This document shows positions 25,621-33,194 of a stretch of 38,658 bases of DNA, piece by piece. This DNA comes from a bacterium. GTDB lineage: Bacteria; Thermodesulfobiota; Thermodesulfobiia; Thermodesulfobiales; Thermodesulfobiaceae. The notes under the pieces are model-generated. The model did no database searches and was not told where the DNA came from. It saw only the letters and a program-made list of their open reading frames with translations. Both the position numbers and the translations under genes were made by a program. The stretch covers positions 1-38,658 of the forward strand of contig JAJXTU010000008.1 of the NCBI GenBank assembly GCA_021783475.1, given 5' to 3'. Numbering within the stretch: the stretch's first letter is position 1; each line of letters opens with the position of its first letter.

Positions 25621-26430
25621 TTAGGCTCCTACAATCTTTTTTATTGCTATCAGACTCTTTAAAAGGTCCTCAACCTCATTGACTGGCATCGAATTTGGAC
25701 CATCACAAAGAGCACATTCAGGGCAGTCATGACATTCCATAAATACGCCATCAGCACCTGCTGCCACAGCAGCCTTAGCAAGAGTAGGAACGAATTTTCT
25801 TTCTCCTCCCGAAGAACCCCCTAAACCTCCTGGTAGCTGAACACTATGAGTTGCATCGAATATGACTGGCACATTAAATGACCTCATAATCTGAATTGAC
25901 CTCATGTCAACCACTAAATTGTTGTAACCAAAGGAATATCCTCTTTCTGTCATACAAACTCTTTCTTCGCCAGTAGACTTAACCTTCTCAATCATTGGGC
26001 CAATAGAATGAGGCGCTACAAATTGACCTTTTTTAATGTTAACAGGCTTTTTTGCTTTGCCTGCAGATAAGAGCAGATCGGTTTGTCTGCATAAAAATGC
26101 AGGCAATTGAATTAAGTCGATAACTTCAGATGCAATAGATACTTCCTCTATACTATGAACATCAGTAGTTATTGGTAAACCAACTTCTCGTTTTACCCTA
26201 TTAAGGATTCTCAATCCCTCTTTAATTCCAGGACCTCTATATGACGAGAGCGAGGTTCTATTTGCTTTATCGTATGAGCTTTTGAATATCACCTGGATAT
26301 TCAATGAATTTACAATTTCTTTAATAATATTTGCCATTTTCATTACGTGGTCTTCGCTTTCAATAACACAAGGACCCAATATAAAAAATAAATCTCTACC
26401 GCCAATTTCTACATCATTTATCTTGAACAC
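25621..26430 (-). CDS. kdsA: Kdo-8-phosphate synthase KdsA, metal-dependent type with Cys ladder
   Basis: This 269-residue enzyme condenses phosphoenolpyruvate with arabinose-5-phosphate to Kdo-8-phosphate. The barrel motifs are intact: FILGPCVIES (16-25), FKSSYDKANRTS (49-60) and FDATHSVQLPGG (191-202). Cys21 stands where metal-dependent enzymes (Aquifex) have Cys and E. coli has Asn, so this is the metal-dependent class, with Cys21, His195, Glu232 and Asp243 as expected ligands. Between the last two ligands, the usual sequence is replaced by ECHDCPECALCD: cysteines at 233, 236, 239 and 242, a regular CxxCxxCxxC. The GTG start overlaps the lpxA 3' end by 17 nt and follows AAGGGG. Confidence 0.92.
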   Translation of the reverse strand: MFKINDVEIGGRDLFFILGPCVIESEDHVMKMANIIKEIVNSLNIQVIFKSSYDKANRTSLSSYRGPGIKEGLRILNRVKREVGLPITTDVHSIEEVSIASEVIDLIQLPAFLCRQTDLLLSAGKAKKPVNIKKGQFVAPHSIGPMIEKVKSTGEERVCMTERGYSFGYNNLVVDMRSIQIMRSFNVPVIFDATHSVQLPGGLGGSSGGERKFVPTLAKAAVAAGADGVFMECHDCPECALCDGPNSMPVNEVEDLLKSLIAIKKIVGA

Positions 26431-27199
26431 GCCTAAAACCCCTTTTACTTTTCATAATAAATTCAACAAAATCCTTGTGTTCCTCATATTCAGAAAAGTC
26501 ACGCTTTATTATATTTATCAGATCATCTTTTGGGTGAATCTCTTCTATCAAAATCTTATATATTCTTTTTATTGCGCTAATTCTTTCTTGAGAAAAACCA
26601 CTTCTCCTTAGAGCCACCAAGTTTAGACCCTTTGGTTTAGCAGGGTTTCCATCGCTCATTACAAATGGAGGTATATCTTGGACAACTTTTGCAAGTCCTC
26701 CCACCATACACATCCTGCCCACTCTAACAAATTGATGAAATGCTGAGGCACCACCCAGAAAGGCCTCTTTTTCAACAACTACATGACCCCCAAGAACCAC
26801 ATATGCAGCTAATGTGCAATTTTCATAAACCTTTGCATTGTGACCAAGGTGTGTATAGCACATTAAATAAGAATTTTCTCCTACAAATGTCTCTAAGCCC
26901 TCACCTGTTGCCTTGTGTATAACTACGTACTCTCTTATAGTGACGTTATTAGAAATATTCACAAAACTTTTTTCACCCTTATAGTGAAAGTCTTGCGGAT
27001 CATGACCCAAACAGGCTCCAGTTGATATAAAACAGTTTTTGCCAACTCTAGTGCCATTTTTGAGCAAAACGTTATTAGCTAAACGAGCATTGTTGCCGAC
27101 TGTCACATCGTCTTCAATGATACAATAAGGACCAATTTCTACCTCGTCACCTATATTTGCCTTTTGAGAAACTATCGCAGTGGGATGAACTTTAATCAT
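26414..27199 (-). CDS. lpxA: Acyl-ACP:UDP-N-acetylglucosamine O-acyltransferase LpxA
   Basis: LpxA attaches a 3-hydroxyacyl chain to UDP-GlcNAc, the first step of lipid A synthesis. The 261 residues show the left-handed parallel beta-helix of hexapeptide repeats (about 1-185), then the all-helical C-terminal domain starting near NPAKPKGLNLVALRRSGFS. The active-site motif THLGHNAKV (116-124) contains His120, equivalent to His125 of E. coli. The ATG is 1 nt after the fabZ stop with only a weak ribosome binding site, so translation is probably coupled. It overlaps kdsA. Length matches E. coli LpxA (262). Confidence 0.95.
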   Translation of the reverse strand: MIKVHPTAIVSQKANIGDEVEIGPYCIIEDDVTVGNNARLANNVLLKNGTRVGKNCFISTGACLGHDPQDFHYKGEKSFVNISNNVTIREYVVIHKATGEGLETFVGENSYLMCYTHLGHNAKVYENCTLAAYVVLGGHVVVEKEAFLGGASAFHQFVRVGRMCMVGGLAKVVQDIPPFVMSDGNPAKPKGLNLVALRRSGFSQERISAIKRIYKILIEEIHPKDDLINIIKRDFSEYEEHKDFVEFIMKSKRGFRRVQDK

Positions 27200-27200
27200 A

Positions 27201-27626
27201 TTACTCTGGCAAATAGAACATTAGATCTGCTTCACACACAAGCTTATCTTCTACCTTAGCAGTGCAATTCATTTTACAAAAGGGCAATTTTATCTTTGAC
27301 ACATTAGCCTCCATAATAAGGGTATCGCCTGGTCTAACTACCTTTCTAAATTTTGCCTTATCGACTGAACTAAAAAAAGCAATTGTCCCCTCTTTTTTCA
27401 AGGAGACCAGGGACAAAAAACCCGCAACCTGCGCCATTGCCTCGACCATTAGAACGCCAGGGAAAATAGGGTCATTTGGGAAATGCCCAACAAGATATGG
27501 GTCGTTATTTGAAACGTTTTTTAAGCCTACCGCCCTAACGTTTGGTTCTAATTCAAGAATTTTTTCTACCAAAAGCATAGGGTACCTGTGCGGTAAAACC
27601 TTCATAATATCGTTTATATCGTACAA
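27201..27626 (-). CDS. fabZ: 3-hydroxyacyl-ACP dehydratase FabZ
   Basis: FabZ dehydrates 3-hydroxyacyl-ACP in fatty acid synthesis and so competes with LpxA for the same substrate. The 141-residue hot-dog protein has the motif LPHRYPMLLV (11-20) and the catalytic GHFPNDPIFPGVLMVEAMAQ (47-66) with His48 and Glu62. The TTG start is supported by AGGAGG 7 nt upstream. The lpxC-fabZ-lpxA order is a well-known arrangement that ties lipid A to fatty acid supply. Confidence 0.95.
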   Translation of the reverse strand: MYDINDIMKVLPHRYPMLLVEKILELEPNVRAVGLKNVSNNDPYLVGHFPNDPIFPGVLMVEAMAQVAGFLSLVSLKKEGTIAFFSSVDKAKFRKVVRPGDTLIMEANVSKIKLPFCKMNCTAKVEDKLVCEADLMFYLPE

Positions 27627-27662
27627 TACAACACCTCCTCAATAAATCTAAAGAATCTAAAT

Positions 27663-28454
27663 TTATATTTTGTTTAGCATTTTACTAACTGCTGTGTTTA
27701 TTTTATGGCTAGGCCTAACAGCAACTAACTGGGCACGCGGCAAAAATCCATTAAGGTAAAGGTCTCCAATTAAATCAAGGATTTTGTGCCTTGACGCCTC
27801 TTTTGAGCTCCTCATTCTCCTTAAAGGGTGTCCTTTTTCATCGAATACAAGAACATTATCTAAAGACGCTCCCATTGCCTTTCCCTTAGATTTTAATAAA
27901 TCATAGTCAGATAGAAAACCGAAAGTCCTCGCACTCAGAATGGATTCTCTTTTGTCTCTTCCGAAAATAAACTCGTCGCTAAGAAGCCCCAAACCCTTTG
28001 AAGTATAATCCAAATAAACCCTAAGTTCAAACCTTTTATATGGGAACAGATAAATAAAAGATTCATCTTCTTTATAAAGTATCGGCTTTTCAATAGACTT
28101 AAAAATATTTTTTTTATTTTTTTTAGAAAAAACATCAGATAATTTTTTAAAGAATTTAATAGCACTTCCATCTAAAATCGGAACCTCTTCGCCCTGTAAA
28201 ATTTCAATTACAGCATCATTAACGTTCAACATAGCAAGTGCGCATAAAAGATGTTCAACAGTAGATAGTCTAAAATAACAATTTTCAAGAACAGTAGCAT
28301 TTTCAGAATGAATAGCCATATCCTGAAAGTTTGAGAAAATCATATCACCTTTTTTTATCCAAAGCCCCTGATCAGACGGATAAACCTCAATCTTACAAAC
28401 CTTGCCGGTATGAATCCCTATACCTTCGAATGTAGCCTTATTTAATTTGGAGAT
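27663..28454 (-). CDS. lpxC: UDP-3-O-acyl-N-acetylglucosamine deacetylase LpxC, apparent ATC start
   Basis: LpxC performs the committed, zinc-dependent deacetylation in lipid A synthesis. The frame shows FEGIGIHTGK near the N-terminus, TVEHLLCALAM (zinc His), VPILDGSAIKF, then HKILDLIGDLYLNG (zinc His and Asp) and RPSHKINTAV. The frame has no ATG, GTG or TTG upstream of the ATG at 28343, which would delete the conserved N-terminus. The in-frame TGA is at 28461-28463, so the only near-cognate start that keeps the protein whole is ATC at 28452-28454, giving 263 residues. AGGGG lies about 10 nt upstream. The start would overlap the LPP20-like gene. A sequencing error is the alternative. Confidence 0.85.
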   Translation of the reverse strand: MSKLNKATFEGIGIHTGKVCKIEVYPSDQGLWIKKGDMIFSNFQDMAIHSENATVLENCYFRLSTVEHLLCALAMLNVNDAVIEILQGEEVPILDGSAIKFFKKLSDVFSKKNKKNIFKSIEKPILYKEDESFIYLFPYKRFELRVYLDYTSKGLGLLSDEFIFGRDKRESILSARTFGFLSDYDLLKSKGKAMGASLDNVLVFDEKGHPLRRMRSSKEASRHKILDLIGDLYLNGFLPRAQLVAVRPSHKINTAVSKMLNKI

Positions 28455-28906
28455 TGTAGCTCAACCCCTAAAGCATTTTCTAATGAGTCGGGTTTGTCTT
28501 GCAATGTTCCCGTTAATATTACTTTAACGCTGTTGTCAGAGTATTTTAGAACCTTAGCATCAAGATTTTCAATCCATGCATTTAATTTATCCATATTTTG
28601 CGGATTAGATAAAAGTTGTTTCAAACTAACGCCTCTATTATCTTTCAACATCATAATTACAGAGATCATTCTTTCCTTTGCATTTTTCATTGCAGCATCA
28701 TAAGAACTTTTAAAGGGATCTGAGCTGGTAAATCCCCCAACACCAAAACCAATCGCAACAATCTGATTTTTACCCCAATCAATTGAAGCATTGGGATACT
28801 CTTCTACCAAGTTTGATGAAAATGCACTGGCAGAAAAGGAAATTAGAAATAGGGAGAGAAAAATTGTAACAATAACCAATCTCTGTAACCTAAAAAAATT
28901 TTTCAT
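28442..28906 (-). CDS. Secreted LPP20-like protein, uncharacterised
   Basis: This 154-residue protein has a clear signal peptide: MKNFFRLQRL, a hydrophobic core and a cut after SASA. No lipobox Cys is present. The mature part opens with IDWGKNQIVAIGFGVGG and continues with PFKSSYDAAMKNAKERMISV, the 'W...vaiG.G......A...A...A' pattern of LPP20-type domains. The C-terminus (VLKYSDNSVKVILTGTL) is a probable beta-hairpin. It is probably periplasmic. AGGAGG precedes the ATG. It lies inside the lipid A cluster between lpxD and lpxC and overlaps the lpxC 5' end, so it may serve envelope assembly, but no function can be assigned. Confidence 0.65.
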   Translation of the reverse strand: MKNFFRLQRLVIVTIFLSLFLISFSASAFSSNLVEEYPNASIDWGKNQIVAIGFGVGGFTSSDPFKSSYDAAMKNAKERMISVIMMLKDNRGVSLKQLLSNPQNMDKLNAWIENLDAKVLKYSDNSVKVILTGTLQDKPDSLENALGVELQSPN

Positions 28907-28972
28907 TTTTTCCTCCTAAAAACATATATGAACAAATAATAAAAAGCATATAAACTGCGCTTCTGCTTTTAA

Positions 28973-30013
28973 TTAAAATTCTTCGCTCTTATTTTGATCG
29001 CTTAAGCTCTCTATCTGCTCTTCTAACTTTTTAATTCTTTTTTCAATTTCAGGCAGTCTTTCTATCAAAATTCTCTCTTTAAAAAAGTCTATGTAAGGTC
29101 TAGCAGGATAGCCCATAACAGTTGAGCCATCTGGAACGTCTTTTATAAGGCCTGATTTTGCAAGAACCGTAGCTCCTTTTCCAATTGTAAGGTGATCTTT
29201 TACACCTACCTGCCCAGCAAGAATAGCATTTTCCTTGACATGAACAGAACCGGATAAGCCAACCATAGAAACAATTATAACGCTTTTTTCAAGGATGCAG
29301 TTGTGAGCAATTTGTACAAGGTTATCTATTTTTACGTTGTCTTTGATAACACTGTTTGAAAGGGATCCTCTGTCTACAGCAGTATTTGATCCAATATCTA
29401 CTTCATCGCCTATTGAAACTCCGCCTATCTGTGGTATCCATGTATGATGCCCATAAGCGTCAGTAGCATAGCCAAAACCATCATTTCCTATTGTTACACC
29501 TGCTTGGATCAAGCAGTTTTCGCCTATCCTACATCTTTCTCTAACGCTCACAAAAGGGAATATCTTTGTTCCCTTCCCGATCGAGGTGCCCTCTCCGACA
29601 TACACAAAGGCTACGAGTTCAACGTCATCTTCTATGATAGCCCCATCTTCTATGACACAGTAGGGACCTATATATGATTTATCAGAAATATTGGCACTGT
29701 TAGATATTACAGAACTCTTGTGGATATATGGTTCTCTATGTATCTTCGGATAAAATATGTTAAGTACTCTTGCCAGAGCCAATTTAGGCGAATCTACCTC
29801 TATACTAGGTTTATCTGATTTAAAACCCTTATAACAAAGAAAGGCGCCCGCTTTCGAGGAGCGGGCACTTTCATTATTGGTCTTATCTATAACGAAGCTT
29901 AAATCATTACCAGATGCAATAGCTAAGGGTTTGACATCACTTACAACAACATCATCTCCATTTAAAACACCGCCAATTTCTTTAGCAATTTCGGATAAAA
30001 GTTTATTGTCCAT
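28973..30013 (-). CDS. lpxD: UDP-3-O-(3-hydroxyacyl)glucosamine N-acyltransferase LpxD
   Basis: LpxD adds the second, N-linked 3-hydroxyacyl chain to the LpxC product. The 346 residues contain the N-terminal uridine-binding domain (about 1-100), a long hexapeptide-repeat beta-helix (about 100-300; GNDGFGYA near 176, AVDRGSLSNSVI near 214) and a C-terminal helix ending in a charged coiled tail. The catalytic His is in VQIAHNCIL (about 232-240). The ATG overlaps the ompH 3' end by 11 nt with AAGG upstream, so translation is coupled. Order bamA-ompH-lpxD matches many Gram-negative genomes. Confidence 0.95.
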   Translation of the reverse strand: MDNKLLSEIAKEIGGVLNGDDVVVSDVKPLAIASGNDLSFVIDKTNNESARSSKAGAFLCYKGFKSDKPSIEVDSPKLALARVLNIFYPKIHREPYIHKSSVISNSANISDKSYIGPYCVIEDGAIIEDDVELVAFVYVGEGTSIGKGTKIFPFVSVRERCRIGENCLIQAGVTIGNDGFGYATDAYGHHTWIPQIGGVSIGDEVDIGSNTAVDRGSLSNSVIKDNVKIDNLVQIAHNCILEKSVIIVSMVGLSGSVHVKENAILAGQVGVKDHLTIGKGATVLAKSGLIKDVPDGSTVMGYPARPYIDFFKERILIERLPEIEKRIKKLEEQIESLSDQNKSEEF

Positions 30014-30479
30014 TCACCTTAGCTATTACCTGATCGGTAATGTCCAAACCACCCCACCAAACTATAGCATTATCGAGAACTATTGAGACCCCATCTTGCT
30101 TTGCGACCGCATCAATAGCTGTTTTAATCTTAGGAAGCACAGTTTGCAACTTCGCATCAATCGCAGATCTTGCAGCATCAACGTCTTTTGCCTTAAGAGC
30201 AAGTTCCTGGTTGATTTGATCGTATAACTTTTTAAGCTGATCTTGAGATTGGCCAGAAGCTTGAGCCTGAGCAAATTCTTGCTGTTTCTGATTTCTCAAT
30301 TGCTCAAATTGAGTTTCAACCTGATTTTTTTGATCGATAAGAGGTTTCAACTCGTTAACTCCTGCCTCAACTTTCATAAGATCGATATAGGCAACTACAT
30401 TGTCCTTTGCCATCGCCTTAGTTTGAAATGTAAACAAAACTAAAATTGCACAAGCAAACAATAACAAACTCTTCTTCAA
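30003..30479 (-). CDS. skp: OmpH/Skp-family periplasmic chaperone
   Basis: The Skp/OmpH chaperone carries unfolded outer-membrane proteins across the periplasm to BamA. I start it at the TTG at 30479 (158 residues), because AAAGGAGGGC lies just upstream and the resulting product has a proper signal peptide (KKSLLLFACAILVLFTFQTKAMA). Starting further upstream would add a meaningless extension. The mature part opens with VAYIDLMKV, then a Gln/Lys-rich coiled coil (about 40-120) forming the tentacles, and ends with beta strands VSIVLDNAIVWWGGLDITD. It follows bamA by 112 nt and overlaps lpxD. Confidence 0.9.
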   Translation of the reverse strand: MKKSLLLFACAILVLFTFQTKAMAKDNVVAYIDLMKVEAGVNELKPLIDQKNQVETQFEQLRNQKQQEFAQAQASGQSQDQLKKLYDQINQELALKAKDVDAARSAIDAKLQTVLPKIKTAIDAVAKQDGVSIVLDNAIVWWGGLDITDQVIAKVNGQ

Positions 30480-30591
30480 ATAAAGCCCTCCTTTTATATT
30501 CAATAAACTATTAGCGCAAGGCACTTAACAAACACCTATGCTCTTCACCGCTAACTGATTATTACCGTCTTTAAACAAAACCTCTAACACC

Positions 30592-32313
30592 TTAGAATGG
30601 ATTCCCCATACCAAAGTATCCCTTGAAGTGATTGGACGAATATGCACCATCAACACGAACTGGACCAAATGGGGTATTTAGCATTATGCCCATACCGACA
30701 CCTGCATGAAGCTTGAAGTTTGGCCAATCGGTATTACCGCCCCAGGCGTCACCAATATCGGTAAACAGTGCACCCCTAGTACCTCTTATAAATGGAAATC
30801 TATACTCAAAGTTACCAATTGCAAAGTATTTGCCATAGTATTTGTTATCTGTTATGCCTCTAACCGTTCCCTGGCCGCCAACATAGTATTGATAATATAC
30901 AGGCATTATCTTGCCAGAAGGAACTATAGAGGTGCCACCCATAAATCTAGAGGCAAATACGTGTTCTTTTGACTTATCCAGAGGTATATAATCTCTGAAT
31001 TCGGCAATCACCTTGTCGAATGAGTACAAACTTGACCCTCCAAGAAAGCCGTTTGTCTGAGATATACTCGCACTTGCAAAGTATCCCTGACGAGGATCTC
31101 TTGTCTGATCCCTGGTGTCCCTTGACAGTGCATAGGTTAGAGATCTGTAAGCACCATTTGGTCTATTATATTGATCGTTTGGATTTATTGTCTGATCTGT
31201 AGAAAGATGAACCCTTTCATATCCAGGAGTTATAGTCTGTCTTGTATATTTATCGAAAATTGGGAAGCCAAATGACATGTTAAAGCCTGCTGCCTTCTCA
31301 TCAGTAGTATAACCGCCTATTAGCAAGCCATAAGTTCTATAATTGTACAGGTTTGCTGCAAAGGACATATTGTGATCGTTGAAGTTGGGATCAGAAAAGC
31401 TAATTGAATAATAGGATTGATTTGTGCCAAACTGCAGCCCAATAGACATAGTTTGTGCCCTACCAAACATATTAGTATCAGATAGAGTTATCATGCCTAT
31501 GGCATTATATGCAGTACTGTAGCCTGCCCCAAACGTAACAGAACCAGTTTTCTTCTCCTTTACATCTATGTCAAGGAATATCTCGCCCGGCTTTGTTCCT
31601 GGCTCAAACATTACCCCTACATCGTCAAATATATTCATATCATAAAGTTTGTTGATATCCGCCTTAACTTTGTTGTAATTAAATATCTCGCCCGGCTTCA
31701 CGCTAAGCTCTCTTCTAATAACGTGTTCTACAGTTCTGTGGTTGCCCAGAATCTTTATAGCCTGTATCTTTCCTTCTGCTATAGTCACCAACAAATGTCC
31801 CGAAGGATCAAGATTTGCATCCATTATCCTTGCTGCTGTATATCCCTGGCTTGCATAGTAATCTTCAACTCTTTTTAGAGACTTGTCCATCTCGTTGTAG
31901 TTAAAAACCTTGCCTGTTGGCAAATTCATTATGCTAAGAATTTTATCAGTTGGGATAACTGTATTACCTTGTATCAGAACACCTTCAAGAATTGGATTCT
32001 CTGTAACAACGTAAATAAGCTTTACTCCGTCCTCGAATGGCTCTGTTTTTGCCTTCACATCGCTAAAGTAACCTAAAGCATAGATAGACTTCAGACTCTC
32101 TTGAACGTCATTTGGAGTAACGTTAGAACCAATTCTAAAAGGGACTGCAGACAATATGTCCTCAGTCGCAATGTTTTTATTACCTTCTACTCCAAATGCA
32201 GTTACCTTAATATAGCTGCTGCCAGAGCTTCCCCCGTCAGCAAAAGAAACCGCAGACAAACCAACCAATAAAGTTACGAGAAAAAAACTGATTATAAAAA
32301 AACGCCAGGGCAT
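30592..32313 (-). CDS. bamA: Outer membrane assembly factor BamA (Omp85), three POTRA domains
   Basis: This 573-residue outer-membrane protein inserts beta-barrels. A signal peptide (1-26, ending SFADG) is followed by three POTRA domains (about 32-98, 100-175, 176-250), recognised by motifs such as VEGNKNIATEDI, IQGNTVIPTDKI and ILGNHRTVEHVI, then the 16-stranded barrel (about 260-573). GGQGTVRGI (about 480-488) is the conserved region near loop 6, and the C-terminal residue is Phe, the outer-membrane signal. E. coli has five POTRA domains; three is shorter but seen elsewhere. The ATG follows GGGGAG. The neighbours ompH and lpxD fit the role. Confidence 0.93.
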   Translation of the reverse strand: MPWRFFIISFFLVTLLVGLSAVSFADGGSSGSSYIKVTAFGVEGNKNIATEDILSAVPFRIGSNVTPNDVQESLKSIYALGYFSDVKAKTEPFEDGVKLIYVVTENPILEGVLIQGNTVIPTDKILSIMNLPTGKVFNYNEMDKSLKRVEDYYASQGYTAARIMDANLDPSGHLLVTIAEGKIQAIKILGNHRTVEHVIRRELSVKPGEIFNYNKVKADINKLYDMNIFDDVGVMFEPGTKPGEIFLDIDVKEKKTGSVTFGAGYSTAYNAIGMITLSDTNMFGRAQTMSIGLQFGTNQSYYSISFSDPNFNDHNMSFAANLYNYRTYGLLIGGYTTDEKAAGFNMSFGFPIFDKYTRQTITPGYERVHLSTDQTINPNDQYNRPNGAYRSLTYALSRDTRDQTRDPRQGYFASASISQTNGFLGGSSLYSFDKVIAEFRDYIPLDKSKEHVFASRFMGGTSIVPSGKIMPVYYQYYVGGQGTVRGITDNKYYGKYFAIGNFEYRFPFIRGTRGALFTDIGDAWGGNTDWPNFKLHAGVGMGIMLNTPFGPVRVDGAYSSNHFKGYFGMGNPF

Positions 32314-32360
32314 ATTTTCTCCCCTCTCAATAAATTTTGTGATTCGATAAAGCTATCATA

Positions 32361-33194
32361 TCATAATTGTAAATTTGTTAAAAGATAATTGATGGTAGCA
32401 TCTTTCCAATCTTCATCGCTAGTCAGCGGAAAATTATCCAAAACTGAAAATAAAGGTCTTTTTGCAGGCGTAACAAATTCATCTGACTTAGCAGGAACAA
32501 GCTCTATATTTAGCTTAATGGTCTTAAAAATAAACTCAGCCCATTGAAATCTCGAGCAGTATCCAGAATTTGTAATATGATAAGTACCATAGGGCATATT
32601 ATTTATCATATTTAATGTTTTCAGAGCTAAATATTTTGCACTAGTTGGACTAGAAATCTGATCGTCTACTATCTTAAGGCTGCTCTTGCCTTTAGACCAC
32701 TCAACAAGCTTCCTTGGAAAAGAATTTGGACCATCACCAAATACCCAGCTAGTCCTTACAATATAATGCTTCGAGCACAAGGAAGACACTTCTCTTTCGC
32801 CAGAAAGCTTTGATTTGCCATAAACTGAAATTGGATTTGTCTCATCAAAGATCAAATACGGCCTCTTCGAAGTCCCATCAAAAACATAGTCTGAGCTAAA
32901 GTGCACAAGTACAAAGTTAAGTTCGTTCGATAGCACAGCAAGGTTTCTGGGGCCCAAGGCGTTAACTCTATACGCTGTTTCCTGATCAGATTCAGCCCTA
33001 TCAACTTGGTTATAGGCAGCACAGTTTAAAACGATATCTGGCATATAATTTTTCATCGCCTCTTTTAATTCAAAAAAGTTAGTTATGTCCAACATAGTTT
33101 TACTAAAAGATATCAACTCAAAATTAAAATTTGCTGAGTTAGTCAAAAACTCTTTTGCGAGCTGACCGTTTGAACCCAAAAGAATTACTTTCAC
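32361..33194 (-). CDS. rmlD: dTDP-4-dehydrorhamnose reductase RmlD
   Basis: This 277-residue short-chain reductase catalyses the last step of dTDP-L-rhamnose synthesis, using NAD(P)H. It shows the nucleotide motif LLGSNGQLAKEF (5-16), LNCAAYNQVDRAE (about 56-68), the substrate motif SSDYVFDGT and the catalytic YGKSK. VRTSWVFG and ISSPTSAKYLA are further RmlD motifs. It starts with GTG overlapping the rmlA stop by 1 nt (TAGTG). rmlB and rmlC are not in the window, so the pathway is completed elsewhere. Confidence 0.88.
   Translation of the reverse strand: MKVILLGSNGQLAKEFLTNSANFNFELISFSKTMLDITNFFELKEAMKNYMPDIVLNCAAYNQVDRAESDQETAYRVNALGPRNLAVLSNELNFVLVHFSSDYVFDGTSKRPYLIFDETNPISVYGKSKLSGEREVSSLCSKHYIVRTSWVFGDGPNSFPRKLVEWSKGKSSLKIVDDQISSPTSAKYLALKTLNMINNMPYGTYHITNSGYCSRFQWAEFIFKTIKLNIELVPAKSDEFVTPAKRPLFSVLDNFPLTSDEDWKDATINYLLTNLQL

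Noticed and set aside
28343-28345. ATG at 28343-28345 as the start of lpxC
   Set aside because: It would remove the conserved FEGIGIHTGK segment, which is plainly encoded in frame upstream.
30480-30524. Upstream start for the OmpH/Skp gene
   Set aside because: It would place 15 extra residues before the signal peptide and bury the AAAGGAGG ribosome binding site inside the coding region.
30511-30556. TTAGCG...CGCTAA inverted repeat between bamA and ompH
   Set aside because: Only 6 bp of stem with a long loop; not convincing as a terminator or operator.
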